From assembly GCA_028673005.1 (NCBI GenBank), contig CM054116.1:66105211-66169210 (forward strand): 64,000 nt of DNA, given 5' to 3'. Position 1 is the stretch's first letter. Every line of letters starts with the position of its first letter. Below the pieces are notes generated by a model. It worked only from the letters and a program-made list of their open reading frames with translations, made no database searches and had not been told where the DNA came from. This stretch comes from Tanypteryx hageni (taxonomy: Eukaryota > Arthropoda > Insecta > Odonata > Petaluridae). Position numbers and translations under genes: made by a program. Positions 24,956 to 36,235 of the stretch are shown here, piece by piece.

Positions 24956-26572
24956 GATTGTGCTTTCTTATATTTTGCAATTTCATTCATAAAATTTTTT
25001 AACAACATTGATTATCTATGTATTTCATGGACATTTGCTTCTAACTCTCAAGAACTTAATCTCATTAACTTCAATGGGTAGCACCATCATACTGGGATAA
25101 TTGGAATACACATCTAACTTTGGCATTTAGTTCAACTGATGTACATTTTAACTACTCATCTTATCACTGATAACACTCATTTTGTAAATACTCTTTGTAA
25201 AGTGTAGTAATCATGTTTATTACCAACAATTACTATAAATTAAATTTTTTTGATATATTGAGAACATGTTAAATATAGTATAACTTCCATCTCCTCTATT
25301 TGACTGGCATGCAGCATTGTCAATCTGATCTATAAATTTCCCTTAAATGTTTTTTTGATCAGATGTAAGATCAAATTAAATGCATAAGAGTAATGATTAA
25401 TAGATCCGAGCTTGGCACACAAATTGCTTAGTAGCTCTGGAAACCGAAACCGTTGCATTTTTAGGCAAAAAAGCTTTAAAGAAAAAGAAAATTCCATATT
25501 TTGAAGAAAAGGCAAATGTAATGATGGTAAGTAAATAATTTTAAGAAGTGACATTCAATAGATATTAGGACTAATGAATAAAATTAGTGTCATTTTGTCC
25601 ATGTTATTGTGATTTGAATTTCAAAATCAGTAAATGATCTGAGACCATACATCAATTGTTTGAAGATTTCAAATTTGTCAGCTGTTTTTGCAATTATAGA
25701 ACCCAATTTTTTAATCCACTGTACTTAATACATTGATATTTCCAAAAAATTATGCACAGTTATCCCATTCAGATTTTTTTCATAGAAAAATTGTACCAGT
25801 TCTAACATTTGATGGATTCCTGGAGATGGAGGAATTTTTTCGAAAAAAAAAACTTTAAAATATCAAATTACAGATTTTAAAACATTTTTTTAACTTAATT
25901 TCTACATACATGCAAGCTAGGAAAAGCACAGAGCCTGGTGCGAGTTGTGCATGCAGATCTTACATGTCACATTTTTAATAGTAAATTATAATAAATAAAG
26001 CAACCACTCTCACTATGACAGTTTTTCCGACACCTTTAAAAGTATGCACTTTATAAGTACAGCAAATATTTTTAGAGCATGAGGACCTGTGTAGTTGCTC
26101 TGTTGGCACTACCATCAAGCTGGCCCTATATTCCTATGGCCATGTGATTGCTTATTCCTTCTATGGATACCTTATTCATATGCTCTGGTTAGATTGTAGC
26201 TAATAAATTAACATTTTTCGGTCTCTTGGTCACCTTACTAGCTGACAACCAGTGTTAAATGAATGTTTCAATTAAAGGTTCACATGATTCATGCTCTCTA
26301 CCTCTGGAATAAAAGCAAAAACATTCTATTGAAGATAGATTGTAATCACTCCGTTATAATGGCTTCATTTTTGTTTATAGAACATTGCCAATTGTTTTTT
26401 GAGATAATAAATAGTATCTACATTTGCCTTAGGAGGCCTGAAAAGGCACATATATTTACTATTTTAGAGACGCTTCCTTTCACATTACACCACATACTTT
26501 CATCTTTGTCATTGCAAATCAATTTGTGAATGTGAAGAATTCATAGCATTGGGCCATCATGTAGCGCAATAT
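24721..26572. other. AT-rich intergenic DNA with a (TA)n tract
   Basis: I see no gene. A (TA)n microsatellite runs from about 24904 to 24953. The rest is AT-rich sequence without recognisable repeats or coding signal. Confidence 0.6.
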
Positions 26573-26697
26573 TCTGAAGAAGGACTTAAGCCCAAAAAGC
26601 TTTCGTTTTTGTGATTTTTTCGTGTTACTTCGACACCCCCAGCAGCTCGCCAACTCTGGTGTCCACTGGACTCCCTCCAACACCTTGTTGCCACCAT
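26573..26697. repeat. diverged copy of the foldback element family
   Basis: Reads ctgaagaagg...aaagctttcg, then tttttgtgat, ttcgacacccc, ctcgccaac, gtgtccactgg and ccaacaccttgttg in the same order and spacing as 32767-32934. It is a partial, mutated relative without (TA)n flanks. Confidence 0.6.
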
Positions 26698-27087
26698 CAT
26701 CACTACCTTTCCTTTTCCTCAAGATTATATATTAGGGTGATCCTTATTTTTGACGTTTTATATTTCCTTTTGTCAAGAAAATAAAACCGAAAATTTCAGC
26801 TAGATCAGATGTGCCTCAAGGATCTTATATTTTTGAGAAAAATCTGTAATTTTGTTTAAATCATCTTATGGTAATGTAAATTAGGAGAGATAAAACTTTC
26901 ATTTTTCTGTGATGAATGAGAATAGTCGGCAAAATGTGTTAAAAATAGTTGCAGCACATACGAGACTGAGAGAACGGGGGGTACTAAGTTGAGTTACATT
27001 GTAGGGGTTCAGCGTTGTGTTCAGTCAGCCATCGCAGTTGATGATGTGTGGATGTTAAGTGTTCCGTTCTTGCATTAAAATTTAAAA

Positions 27088-28136
27088 ATGTTGCGCAAAA
27101 GTAGTTATTGGAATGAAATTTATTTAATTGGGAGTAATCAAATATTAGGTAAATTGCTGTCTAATAAACAAATTTTGAGTGTATTATTTTACAATCTACA
27201 AAGTGTGAAACTGATTTTAAAAGAAAGTGCACGGTTAGCTATAGCAAAAACAAATCTTTTGGCGAAATGCACGGATACCTGTGAAGGAAACTCATCACAG
27301 TATTTCTAAACTGAAGTGTTGTACACGAAATGGCGTGGATTACAAAAAATTCTAATAGCAGGATCAAAGTTCAGTGCAAAAAAGAAGAAAAGTTTACTGA
27401 AGAATTAGATTACTTACCGTATATGCAGGTGTATAAGTCGACCTTGGCAGCTAAAAAAAAATTCCGAATACTTAAGGTCGACTTATACGCCGAATATAAA
27501 ATATGAACCTTAAATAACAGATTTAAAATATTGATATTTACTAAAACATTTGATCTTATGCCGTAGGTGAATGCCATTTTGAATCAGCTGCTCCATTGTT
27601 TACATATTGTCATTTATTTTAGAATATTTAAGGTAATTATTTTTAATAGTTAATAAAATTTTAACTTTTGTTTTTATTACTGAATCTCAAAAATATAAAC
27701 GATCTATTTGCAATTACAGGAACGAAGGATAAATAGAAATACATTCCACCAATAGATGGCAATACAATATATGACTGATCTTTCTTAAATTTTAATGATT
27801 TAATAACTCAATGTTCTCGAGTGATGCTAAAAAAGTTTTGCAGCCACCTGAGGTACTTAACCGAGGAAGCAGTGGCATTTTCATTTTTCGATGAAAAAAT
27901 TAACTTAGAAACAAAAAGACTAATGACAGAAGCAATAAATAACCATGAAAATTCTTATGAGACAAGCAAACGACTCGATGTGCGTGTGCAAGAAGTAAGT
28001 CTGTTTTCAAAGAAGGAAATAAATGATTTCATATCAAAAAACAAAGATTTTTTGAATGGTTCAACATTTCAACTGGCTTTCTGGAATGTGAATCTTCTAC
28101 CTGGGAGTATCATGATGATTTTATTCAAGGGCTGAA
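27088..28136 (+). pseudogene. decayed, unrecognised reading frames, probably transposon-derived
   Basis: Two open blocks with normal amino-acid composition, 27088-27309 (starts MLRKSSYWNEIYLIGSNQIL, contains NKQILSVLFYNLQSVKL and ESARLAIAK) and 27821-28135 (MMLKKFCSHLRYL...), lie on the same strand. The text between and after them looks like the continuation in other frames. The first block resembles a repeated protein family I associate with insect transposons, but I cannot name it. Frame breaks indicate a dead copy. Confidence 0.3.
27431..27488. repeat. inverted repeat, MITE-like
   Basis: GTATAAGTCGACCTT (27431-27445) and its exact reverse complement at 27474-27488 are separated by 28 nt. 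The surrounding text (accgtatatgcaggtg...) looks like a transposon terminus. It sits inside the decayed frame region 27088-28136. Confidence 0.5.
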
Positions 28137-28499
28137 AGTTATTCAAGATCTCCAAAAGCAGTTTGTTCTACAGGGGTGAAAGACTATCGTTGTCAATTTC
28201 CAGTCAGTGTAAAAAATGTGTTATCTAAAAAATTATTATGAATTCAAGCTAAATTCTTTTATTCTTCTTTGTTTGCTTATTATTCAGTATTATAAAATAA
28301 ATTGTATATGAAAATGTAATTTATAAAGTATGAAATTAATAAAGGTGCTATAGGTATATTTCCTCGTAGTTTTTCTATAGAACTAAAAGCAAGCGTCTTG
28401 AAGCACGGGTTACTGCTGATGAATTCTCTTCAAATTTTGTGTTACATTAAAAGCCTAAATAGAAAATAAATGGCGCGATAAAGAAAATATAAATAGGTA

Positions 28500-28640
28500 T
28501 ACCAACGGTAACTAGGTGTTGAGGGAAGGAGGCCCAGTGAACATTTACAAATAGGAGAGCCGCTAGATGTCGAAGAGGCACATTTACGCACACACATTGT
28601 AGCTTTCAAGATGATCCCTTCGCCAGCGCAAGAGAGAGAA
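28500..28640. repeat. diverged copy of the foldback element family
   Basis: In the orientation of copy 1 it reads taggtgttgaggga, ggcccagtga, gatgtcgaagagg, ttgtagctttcaagatgatccc and agagagag, matching the order of 13860-14025. No (TA)n flanks and no right inverted repeat were seen. Confidence 0.5.
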
Positions 28641-29342
28641 AACTGATGGCAGGTCCACTGGGGTGAAGATAAGGGGATGGAAGAGTAGTGTGGAAAGGTC
28701 AGGGATTGGAGGATGCAGAGGAAAGGATGAAGGAAAAGGAATGAAATGCTAGCAGAGGTTGGGGCAGGGGAGAGAAAGAGTTTAGAAGGTGGATGTGGTC
28801 GAGTTGGGGTGTGGAGGCATTATCAGGGAGGTGCAGATGGCCCTCGCCATGAAGTAATCATTGAACCTCGAATTGTGTTCATTCTCATGAAAGGTCATGG
28901 GCCATTGGCCACATTATTTACATTGAACTTGGGTGAAGCAAGTTTTTCTAGTTCTGCCAAAGCACTTTGGTTACAGGCATGATTTTGTTGCCCTCTAGTT
29001 CCGAGATCTCTATCCCATCAAGAGATCCTACTCGAGAAATGATGACTGACTCCAGCAGCGTGAAACCTCTTATCTATTGCTTTTTAAGAAACTAAAAAAA
29101 AACTTCGATGAATGCGGGAAACGACGAAAGCGGGGAAACACGAAATACTTTTTTTTTTAAACATACTGAAAATTTACTCTATCTTATTTTATTTATATTT
29201 ATTTATTTGAATAAAATCCAAAAACAGCCACTATTGGGCCTATTGCAATGGACTTATTTTACTATATTACTATATTCAGAAACATACAACAAACTAACAT
29301 TTTATTGTTCTTTATTTCTTCCCAAATAAATCTTTAATTTAC
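28641..29342. other. no gene recognised
   Basis: G-rich, CpG-poor sequence up to about 29000, then AT-rich DNA. I see no coding signal or repeat that I can name. Confidence 0.5.
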
Positions 29343-29590
29343 ATCTGCGCGGTCCCAGGTTCGAATTCGGCAGAGGTCGGATTTTTCAACTTGAGATCGT
29401 CCCCGTCCCCTAATTGTGTGCTTTGAGGAGACTGCGCAAGTCAGCGCTCCGTTCTTCGGAAGAGACGTTAAGTAGTTGGCACCCTTGTTGCTCTTCGTTA
29501 GAGTAGACCAATGCCGGCACCGGTTTCCCTTCTCCCTTGTGAATGTTTCCTGTGTGTAAGGAGTTATAGCTATAAGAATCCAAGAGATTA
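29343..29590 (+). repeat. tRNA-derived SINE with a MetaSINE-like core
   Basis: The left end holds a tRNA B-box-like motif (ggttcgaattc at about 29359). The body contains ttcttcggaagagacgttaag and then accaatgccggcaccgg. The same core occurs at about 43846-43920 (ttcttcggaagggacgttaa...ctaatgccggcaccgg). The core resembles the conserved domain (TTCGGATGAGACGTTAAA type) of metazoan MetaSINEs. Confidence 0.5.
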
Positions 29591-31379
29591 ATTAGCCAGA
29601 AATACGCACAAATTTAATTGACATCTGCTTTTTGCAGTTTGATATTTCAACTCAAAGAGTGATCGTTCCATTTTACAAATACTGCTTGTGCTTGACCACA
29701 GCCAGCTTGATGGCGGTGCCAACGGTGCGACTGAACCGGGCCCCGCTCTCTTTAAAAACATTATTGTACATGTAAATTATATTTTTTTAATCGAAAACAT
29801 ATCGAACACTCTCGCAACGAGAGAAAATGTTGCTTCATTTGTTAAAATTTACTATTAAATTTTTTCTTAATCGCACACTTTGCACCCGGCTCCGCGATTT
29901 TCCAAGCAGGCTCTGGCTTGGACAAATGTTACAACAGTTGCGGGCTCACGCTCTTCGTCTTCTTCCTCCTGTGCGTCGCAATGAATCTCGAGTCCTCATC
30001 CGAATCACGTTCACCGCCACAGAAACGAATAAGCTATAATCGTCTGTGTAACCTTCTTCCATGCTGCAAAGGTGTAATGCATAACTTACAAAGCATTTAT
30101 TTTAATCGACGGTTGGTCACAAAATATTACTCTCACGTTATTTAGAAATATGTATCCTGTGGATCTGCAGCACGATTGTCAATAAATAGTAACATTTTTC
30201 GGCACTGAGCGCCGATGACGGCATCAAATATCCGTAAAAAGTCCATAAAAATGTTCGTCGTTATCCATGACTTTTTATTGGCGCATCATTTTACAGGCAG
30301 GGTTTTTCATGTTTTTGAAACACCTGGGTTTCAATGATTTACAGATCACGACGGGCTGAAGTTTATCGCTCCCGTCTCTATTGGTACACAGCAACGCCGT
30401 GATCCTCCCTTTAGCACTTATCCCCCCTTGTCAAGACTGGTCCTTCAAAGTAAGAGTTTTGTCCTGAGGGCAGTTGAAGAACAGACCTGTCTCGTCGGCG
30501 TTATAAATATCGCGCGGCTCGCATCCCTTCAACCAGGGGCGGACTGGGACAAGAATTCGAATTATTTTCAAATACACTGGCCTACCTTTTGCCGCATAAC
30601 GTTTTTTTTAGAAATAAATTTATAATTTGAAAATATAAACTTTTTGATAATAAACTAAATAGTTGTTTGCACATATAATATGTAATAATACGTTTTCCTC
30701 AAATATATCAATAAAATAAATATAATTGAATCAATAATAATAATCCATTTATTAATCATTTAAATTCAAAATTAATGACAAATATACAAGATTATGCTAC
30801 ATATAATATCAATCACAAATAAGATATATTATAACCAGTGATGAGAAGAGTACCAAAAAAAGTAACTGGGCTCAGTTACAATTACTTCATCTGCATTGTA
30901 CTCAATTACAAGTACCAATTACATTCTTAAAAAAGTAATAAATTACAAGTACGAGTAAATTACAATTACACTTCCGTACGAATTAAAAATGTCGTCACTC
31001 TTAGGTTAATGCATGGCTCTAAATCAACCATTGTCTTATCTTTACTGTTTTATGCATATCAGTCAAAATTATCATATTATTGTCAGAAAAAAATAAAATA
31101 TCATCAATGTAAAATATTAGATCGATCCAGCTAAAGGTCGTAAGTTCATTGAGTAATATAAAAAATAACTGGTTTAGAAGAAAAACAAATATTTATTCAT
31201 GGGTTTAATTTTTACAACAAAATATTTGCATCAGTACATGAATCTTAAATTTCGCTATTCATCTTGCAGAAACGTTGCATATTAAACCCATCGTCTCCTA
31301 ATTTTGCTCTCCTTGGTGTAAGGACCTCTTTTTTGCATGTTTCCATTACCAACAAGTGTGGAAAGGTTTACTCCATGTC
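29591..31379. other. transposon debris, no gene recognised
   Basis: Mixed repeat-like DNA. caggggcggactgggac at about 30534 looks like the terminal repeat of a hAT-type element, but I found no partner. 30840-30990 is a degenerate stretch of attacaagtac-type words. No coding frame is convincing. Confidence 0.35.
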
Positions 31380-32050
31380 GGAGTAGACAGTTTCCAAATG
31401 CGTTCTTTGAGATCGACAAATTTTACTAAAACTCACAAATACCATATTTCATCAAAATACGTCCTGCGGTTCCCGAGTTGGAAAAGAGGTACGTTGTAAA
31501 CTACATGTAGGTTTTCATGTAAAGTGGCCATAATTTTCTTCCGATTTTACCCAAAATTGGAATCGGACGACGAATTTTAGTAAAACTCCCCAATACCAAA
31601 TTTCATTAAAATATGTCCAGCGGTTCCCGAATTGTAAAATTTCTAATTAATATTTTTTTGGAATGAACAAAAGAACATCGAAAATAGTATAATTACGTAA
31701 ATACTTCAATTTAATTTTCTTTAAATTTATCGTAAAAATAAAATTAAAAAAATATGCATAAATAATAAAATAAAAATAATTTGAAAAAATGCGTATTTAA
31801 TTATATTTTTTAATTTTTTTTTTCAGTATTTTTCTCTCAGATGAGTATTTAACGAGATTCATGCAAAGTACGTTGTAAAATACATGTAGATCTTCATGTA
31901 AAGTAGTCTTAATTATTATCCTATTTTAACTAAAATTGGAATCGGTCGACAAATTTTAGCAAAACTCCCAAATACCAAATTTCATCGAAGTACGTACAGC
32001 GGTTCCCGAGTTTAAACAGACGGGCGGACGGAAACGACCTGCCCTATATG
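31380..32050. repeat. degenerate tandem/interspersed repeat block
   Basis: A unit reading aattttacTAAAACTC...ATACCA.ATTTCAT...GCGGTTCCCGA occurs three times (starting about 31422, 31573 and 31951). A second unit beginning gtacgttgtaaa.tacatgtag occurs at about 31490 and 31867. The spacing suggests a duplicated block of roughly 375 bp. It looks like internal repeats of a non-coding transposon. Confidence 0.5.
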
Positions 32051-32210
32051 CGTTAACTTCGTGAAAAGAACGCATAATAAGTAAATGCTCAATGGAGGAT
32101 GCTTCCTTCATAATAATCGATGCCAGCAATTCCAGTCGAATTAGATATTGAGCGAATTAGATATCGTGCTGCCATTGACTGGCAGAGCCTTTTTTTTGCC
32201 TAGGCATGGT

Positions 32211-32312
32211 AGGAATAATTTTGAAACGAGAAAAAAGTCTGCTATGACCGGGAATCGAACCCGGGTCTTCCACTTGCCGAGCGGATATTCTACCACTGAA
32301 CTATCTTAGCAG
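32211..32312 (-). repeat. tRNA-derived SINE copy A (tRNA-like head at 32239-32312)
   Basis: On the minus strand 32312-32239 folds as a tRNA: acceptor CTGCTA/TAGCAG, a T arm with perfect CCGGG/CCCGG, and an anticodon arm with loop TCGGCAA. It resembles tRNA-Gly in its D and T arms, but the anticodon reads GGC. The downstream text agactttttt...cgtttcaaaattattcc is shared with copies at 32406-32506 and 51165-51233, so this is a SINE rather than a single-copy tRNA gene. Confidence 0.65.
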
Positions 32313-32405
32313 ATCAATTTTCCCGTTTCTAAACGCGGATGTTTTCTTGGTTGGGACGGAACTAGCCAAACTAGTATCAAACTACCCCAACGGAGTCCTC
32401 GATGT

Positions 32406-32506
32406 CCCTACGATAGTTCAGTGGTAGAATATCCGCCCGGCAAGTGGAAGACCTGGGTTCGATTCCCGGTATTAGCAGACTTTTTTCACGTTAAAAAATT
32501 ATTCCC
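32406..32506 (+). repeat. tRNA-derived SINE copy B, head-to-head with copy A
   Basis: A tRNA-like head (gatagttcagtggtagaat...gggttcgattcccgg...agcag, to 32478) with the same 3' tail (acttttttcacgttaaaaaattattccc). It faces away from copy A, with 93 bp between the heads, so the pair forms a large inverted repeat. Confidence 0.65.
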
Positions 32507-32651
32507 AATATAACTTTGTGATAAACTATTCCATTATGTTGGTAGTGTGTGAATGCATGAAGATTTTCCAAATGGAATAAAAATATGTAATCATGATTAC
32601 AAGAAAGGGTCTATTGTTCTACAATGCTAGCATTTTTACCCCACGTAGGAT

Positions 32652-32653
<2 letters not shown>
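32507..32653. other. spacer between the SINE pair and the foldback element
   Basis: AT-rich DNA without a recognisable feature. Confidence 0.4.

Positions 32654-32721
<68 letters not shown>
32654..32721. repeat. (TA)n microsatellite
   Basis: About 68 bp of nearly pure TA directly against the inverted repeat of foldback copy 2. Confidence 0.9.
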
Positions 32722-32725
<4 letters not shown>

Positions 32726-32934
32726 ATGTCAACAAGGTGTTGGGATGAGGAAACCTCTCTCTCTGTAGCTGAAGAAGGAGTAGTTCCGAAAGCTTCTACG
32801 TTTGTGATGTTTCTGTGTTTTAGTGTTATTTTACGTGTGTCGCTTCGACATCCCCGGGGCTTCGCCAACCTGAAGTCGTCTGATTGGTGAGTGTCCACTG
32901 GGTTTCCTCATCCCAACACCTTGTTGACATCCAT
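32722..32934. mobile_element. foldback MITE-like element, copy 2, inside (TA)n
   Basis: 213 bp with terminal inverted repeats starting ATGGATGTCAACAAGG. Reversed relative to copy 1 and almost identical, including the linker (ttacggaaaagg on the other strand) between the right inverted repeat and the next (TA)n. Contains CTGAAGAAGGAGTAGTTCC followed by GAAAGCTT, flanked by GTAG and CTAC. Confidence 0.75.
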
Positions 32935-32967
32935 ATATCTATTTTACCTTTCCTTTTCCGTAAGTTG

Positions 32968-32969
<2 letters not shown>

Positions 32970-33034
<65 letters not shown>
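32970..33034. repeat. (TA)n microsatellite
   Basis: About 65 bp of TA between foldback copy 2 and the 3' tail of the LINE. Confidence 0.9.
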
Positions 33035-33037
<3 letters not shown>

Positions 33038-33076
33038 TCATCATCATAGGTAGTCTGTCCGTAGACAGGTCCGTGA

Positions 33077-36073
33077 TTATTCATGGTTAAACCTGGTTCT
33101 CCATATACTCCTATTTTCCGCTGTCCTCTTTATATCTTGATAACTCTCTTTCCCTTTCAAATCGTCTATCAGCTGAAACCTTTTCCTACCTCTTTCCCTT
33201 TTCCCATCTAGTTTTCCTTCTAACACGTCTTTAATCATACTCTCTCTCCTCAGGTAATGTCCAACCCAGTTAGCCTTCCTCTTTCTGATAGTCTGTATAA
33301 TCATTCGCTTCTCTCCTATTCTTCGTAGCACTTCATCGTTTTTCATCCTATCTGTCCATTTTATCTTCAGCATTCTCCTCCAAGTCCACATTTCAAAGCT
33401 TTCCAAGTATTTGATGTCATTTTTCCTTAGCGTCCATGTTTCTGCCCCATACAATGCTATACTCCATACGTAGCATTTTATCAACTTCTTGCGGATATCT
33501 TTCCTTATATTCCCTGTAAGTAGTTGTTTCTTTCTCCTGAAAGCCGCTTTTGCTTTTCCTATTCTAGTTTTGATCTCATCCGTACATTTTGCCTCTCGTG
33601 TTATGATACTTCCAAGGTATTTATATTCTGAAACTTGTTCTAATGGCTTTCCCCCAATAGTTATGTTCAGATTCTCTTCTTTACCCGATATTCGAATTAC
33701 CTTGGATTTTTCTGTATTTATTTCCATACCGTATTTTCTACCTGTTATCACTAGTCTATTTATCATTTTTTGTAGCTCCTCTTCCTTTCTTGCTAGAAGT
33801 ACTTGATCATCTGCGTATTTTACTGTTCTTATAATCCTTCCTCCAATTTTGAAATCCCCTGTGCCTTCTAAAGCTTCTTGCATTAGACTTTCTCCATATA
33901 TATTGAATAGGGTTGGCGATAGGCAGCAGCCTTGTCTTACTCCTCTACCGATATTTATTCCGCAGGTGTCCACATTCTCAAACCTGACCTTTACAACTTG
34001 ATTCTCATATAGATTCCTAATCAATCTCCTGTCTTTCCAGTCTACACCTATATCCTTTAATATCTTCATCAACTTTACCCAATTTACTCTATCAAAGGCC
34101 TTCTGCCAGTCTACGAAACATGCGCAGATATCTTGACTGTATTCTATTGCCCTTTCTGATATGATTCTAACTACTCCTATAGCATCTCTAGTTCCTCGTC
34201 CTTTTCTGAAACCGAATTGATCTTCCCCTATTATTTCTTCTGCCTTTTTCTCCAGCCTTTTATTAAGAATCCTCGTGATGATCTTCGATGTGTGTGACAG
34301 AAGGCTTATAGTTCTGTAATCTTTACACTGCATTGCCTTTGGCTTCTTCTTTAGAGGGATCATTGTTACTTCTAGGAAATCCTGAGGCCACTCTCCCGTG
34401 TCGTAAATCTTATTAATTAATTTCGTGATCGCTTTTAGTCCTTCTGATCCTATGACTTTAAGTATCTCGGCCGGTATTCCATCGCTGCCCGTGGCTTTCC
34501 CCTTCTTAAGTTCCACTATCGCTTTTTCTACTTCGCTCTCCATAATACTTGGTCCTAAGTTGTCTTCTTCAATGTTTTCCTCATTTTCCAGTTCTATTTT
34601 TGCCGCTCCTGTCTGTTTGCTGTATAATTCCTTAATGTATTCTTCCCATACCTGTGCTACATCCTTTGTTTCTGAGACTATCTTCCCATCCGTATTCATA
34701 ATTCCTTTACCACAAATTCCATTAGACTTCTTATCTTCTAATTCCAGTGCCCTAGCGTACATCATATCGTACCGTCCTAATTTCTCCATTTGTTCTATTT
34801 CATCACATTTTCCTTTTAGCCAATTTTCTCTAGCTTTATCTGTTACCCTTCTCAACTCATTGTTTATACGCCTATAGTTGGCTCTACCTTCTTCACTGTT
34901 AACGTTTTTCCATTTTCGTCTCTCATCCATTTTCTCCAGCATTTCCTTCGTGATCCATGGTTTTCTGATTTTCTTCTCTTGTTTTCCAATCTCTTTATCC
35001 AAGGTATCCTTGATACTGGTTTTAATTTCATCCCATTCTATATCGACGGTCTTCGGTTTGTTTTCCAACTTTCTTAGGTTATCTTCCAACTTCATGCTGA
35101 CTACATCCTGCCTTTCTTTCAGTTTTTCTAGGTCCCAGGTCTGTCTTTCTCTTCTCGTTTTTCTTATTTGTTTGAGCTTTGTACTCACGTCAAGTATTAG
35201 AAGGCTGTGATCTGAATCAATGTCTGCTCCTTGCAATGCCTTGGCGTTCTTTATGCTGTTCCTAAATCTTTGTTTTATAAGGATGTAATCTATTTGGCAT
35301 CTCATTCTATCTCCTGGGCTTTTCCATGTGTATAACCTTCGTTTATGGTTTTTGAACCATGTATTAGTCACTACAAGGTCATTATTGATGCAGAATTCTA
35401 CGAGTTTCTCCCCTCCTCGATTTCTCTTCCCAAGTCCGTATTGCCCGACAACATTTTCTTCCTGTCCTTCTCCAACTATGCTGTTCCAATCTCCCATTAT
35501 TATGCAGTTTACCTTTCCTCTTCCGTCTTCTTCGTAAATTTCATTAATTTGCTCATAGATCTCATCTATTTCTTCATCGTCATGAGCTGACGTTGGCATA
35601 TATACCTGGATTATCAGCATGTCCACTGGGACTGCTTTTAGCTTTATTGCCATCAGTCTATCGTTCGTTGCTATTATCTTTGTCACGCTTTTCATCATAT
35701 CTTTCCTAAGTACCAGAGCTACTCCCCTTTCCCCACTATTTCCTCCAGTATAAACTACCGTGAATTCTTCCGAGTCGAACTGTCCTTCTCCCTCCCATCT
35801 AGTTTCGCTTAGCCCTATAATGTCAACTCTATTTCTTCTCATTTCTTCTTTCAAGTTCTCTAGCTTTCCTGCCTTTCTCATAGTTCTTACGTTCCAAGTC
35901 CCTATTCGTAATTTACTTTCGACAAATGTTTTCCTCAAGGCAGTCCCCGCCCGGAGATCCGATTGGGGGACTATTTTACCTCCGGATTGTTTTACCTCGA
36001 GAGAACTCATATTGTCCAACCATATAATCTTTACTAGGGATTGTAATGTGGTAGTTTCCCTCTTGCTTTCCAC
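33077..36073 (-). CDS. LINE ORF: AP-like endonuclease plus reverse transcriptase, 998 aa
   Basis: The protein nicks target DNA and copies its own RNA at the cut. The N-terminal endonuclease domain shows GTWNVRTM (N61), IIGLSETRW (E90), MGDWN (D195, N197), IDYIL (D262) and SDHS (D288, H289), the full APE-type set. The reverse transcriptase domain spans about residues 520-800: GSDGIPAEIL, YRTISLL, FGFRKGRGT, CFVDWQKAFDRV (D655), GVRQGCCLSPTLF and the catalytic YADD at 753-756. The C-terminal part has ALYGAETWTL and WTWRRMLKI, typical of RTE/BovB-type proteins. No stop or frameshift. Frames on the opposite strand within this span are shadows. Confidence 0.93.
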   Translation of the reverse strand: MESKRETTTLQSLVKIIWLDNMSSLEVKQSGGKIVPQSDLRAGTALRKTFVESKLRIGTWNVRTMRKAGKLENLKEEMRRNRVDIIGLSETRWEGEGQFDSEEFTVVYTGGNSGERGVALVLRKDMMKSVTKIIATNDRLMAIKLKAVPVDMLIIQVYMPTSAHDDEEIDEIYEQINEIYEEDGRGKVNCIIMGDWNSIVGEGQEENVVGQYGLGKRNRGGEKLVEFCINNDLVVTNTWFKNHKRRLYTWKSPGDRMRCQIDYILIKQRFRNSIKNAKALQGADIDSDHSLLILDVSTKLKQIRKTRRERQTWDLEKLKERQDVVSMKLEDNLRKLENKPKTVDIEWDEIKTSIKDTLDKEIGKQEKKIRKPWITKEMLEKMDERRKWKNVNSEEGRANYRRINNELRRVTDKARENWLKGKCDEIEQMEKLGRYDMMYARALELEDKKSNGICGKGIMNTDGKIVSETKDVAQVWEEYIKELYSKQTGAAKIELENEENIEEDNLGPSIMESEVEKAIVELKKGKATGSDGIPAEILKVIGSEGLKAITKLINKIYDTGEWPQDFLEVTMIPLKKKPKAMQCKDYRTISLLSHTSKIITRILNKRLEKKAEEIIGEDQFGFRKGRGTRDAIGVVRIISERAIEYSQDICACFVDWQKAFDRVNWVKLMKILKDIGVDWKDRRLIRNLYENQVVKVRFENVDTCGINIGRGVRQGCCLSPTLFNIYGESLMQEALEGTGDFKIGGRIIRTVKYADDQVLLARKEEELQKMINRLVITGRKYGMEINTEKSKVIRISGKEENLNITIGGKPLEQVSEYKYLGSIITREAKCTDEIKTRIGKAKAAFRRKKQLLTGNIRKDIRKKLIKCYVWSIALYGAETWTLRKNDIKYLESFEMWTWRRMLKIKWTDRMKNDEVLRRIGEKRMIIQTIRKRKANWVGHYLRRESMIKDVLEGKLDGKRERGRKRFQLIDDLKGKESYQDIKRTAENRSIWRTRFNHE

Positions 36074-36235
36074 ATCGCAGTACTGTAGCCGTTCAAATCG
36101 TCCTGATCACGCCTACAGCTGTATTGGATATAGACCCAACCAACATCATTTGTTTTCGGCTCTATACCATACTGACAGTACTGCTGCCTACTGCCAGGCA
36201 CTGATGATAGTTTTTTTTTATAAATAAAACCTCCA

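Noticed and set aside
32239..32312. Functional tRNA gene on the minus strand
   Set aside because: It folds well, but its 3' flank is shared with two other copies, one truncated, and the anticodon does not fit the Gly-like body. A SINE head explains it better.
33489..35590. Several + strand open frames across the LINE
   Set aside because: They are antisense shadows of the 998-aa minus-strand LINE ORF, rich in Ser/Phe/Leu, and match no family.
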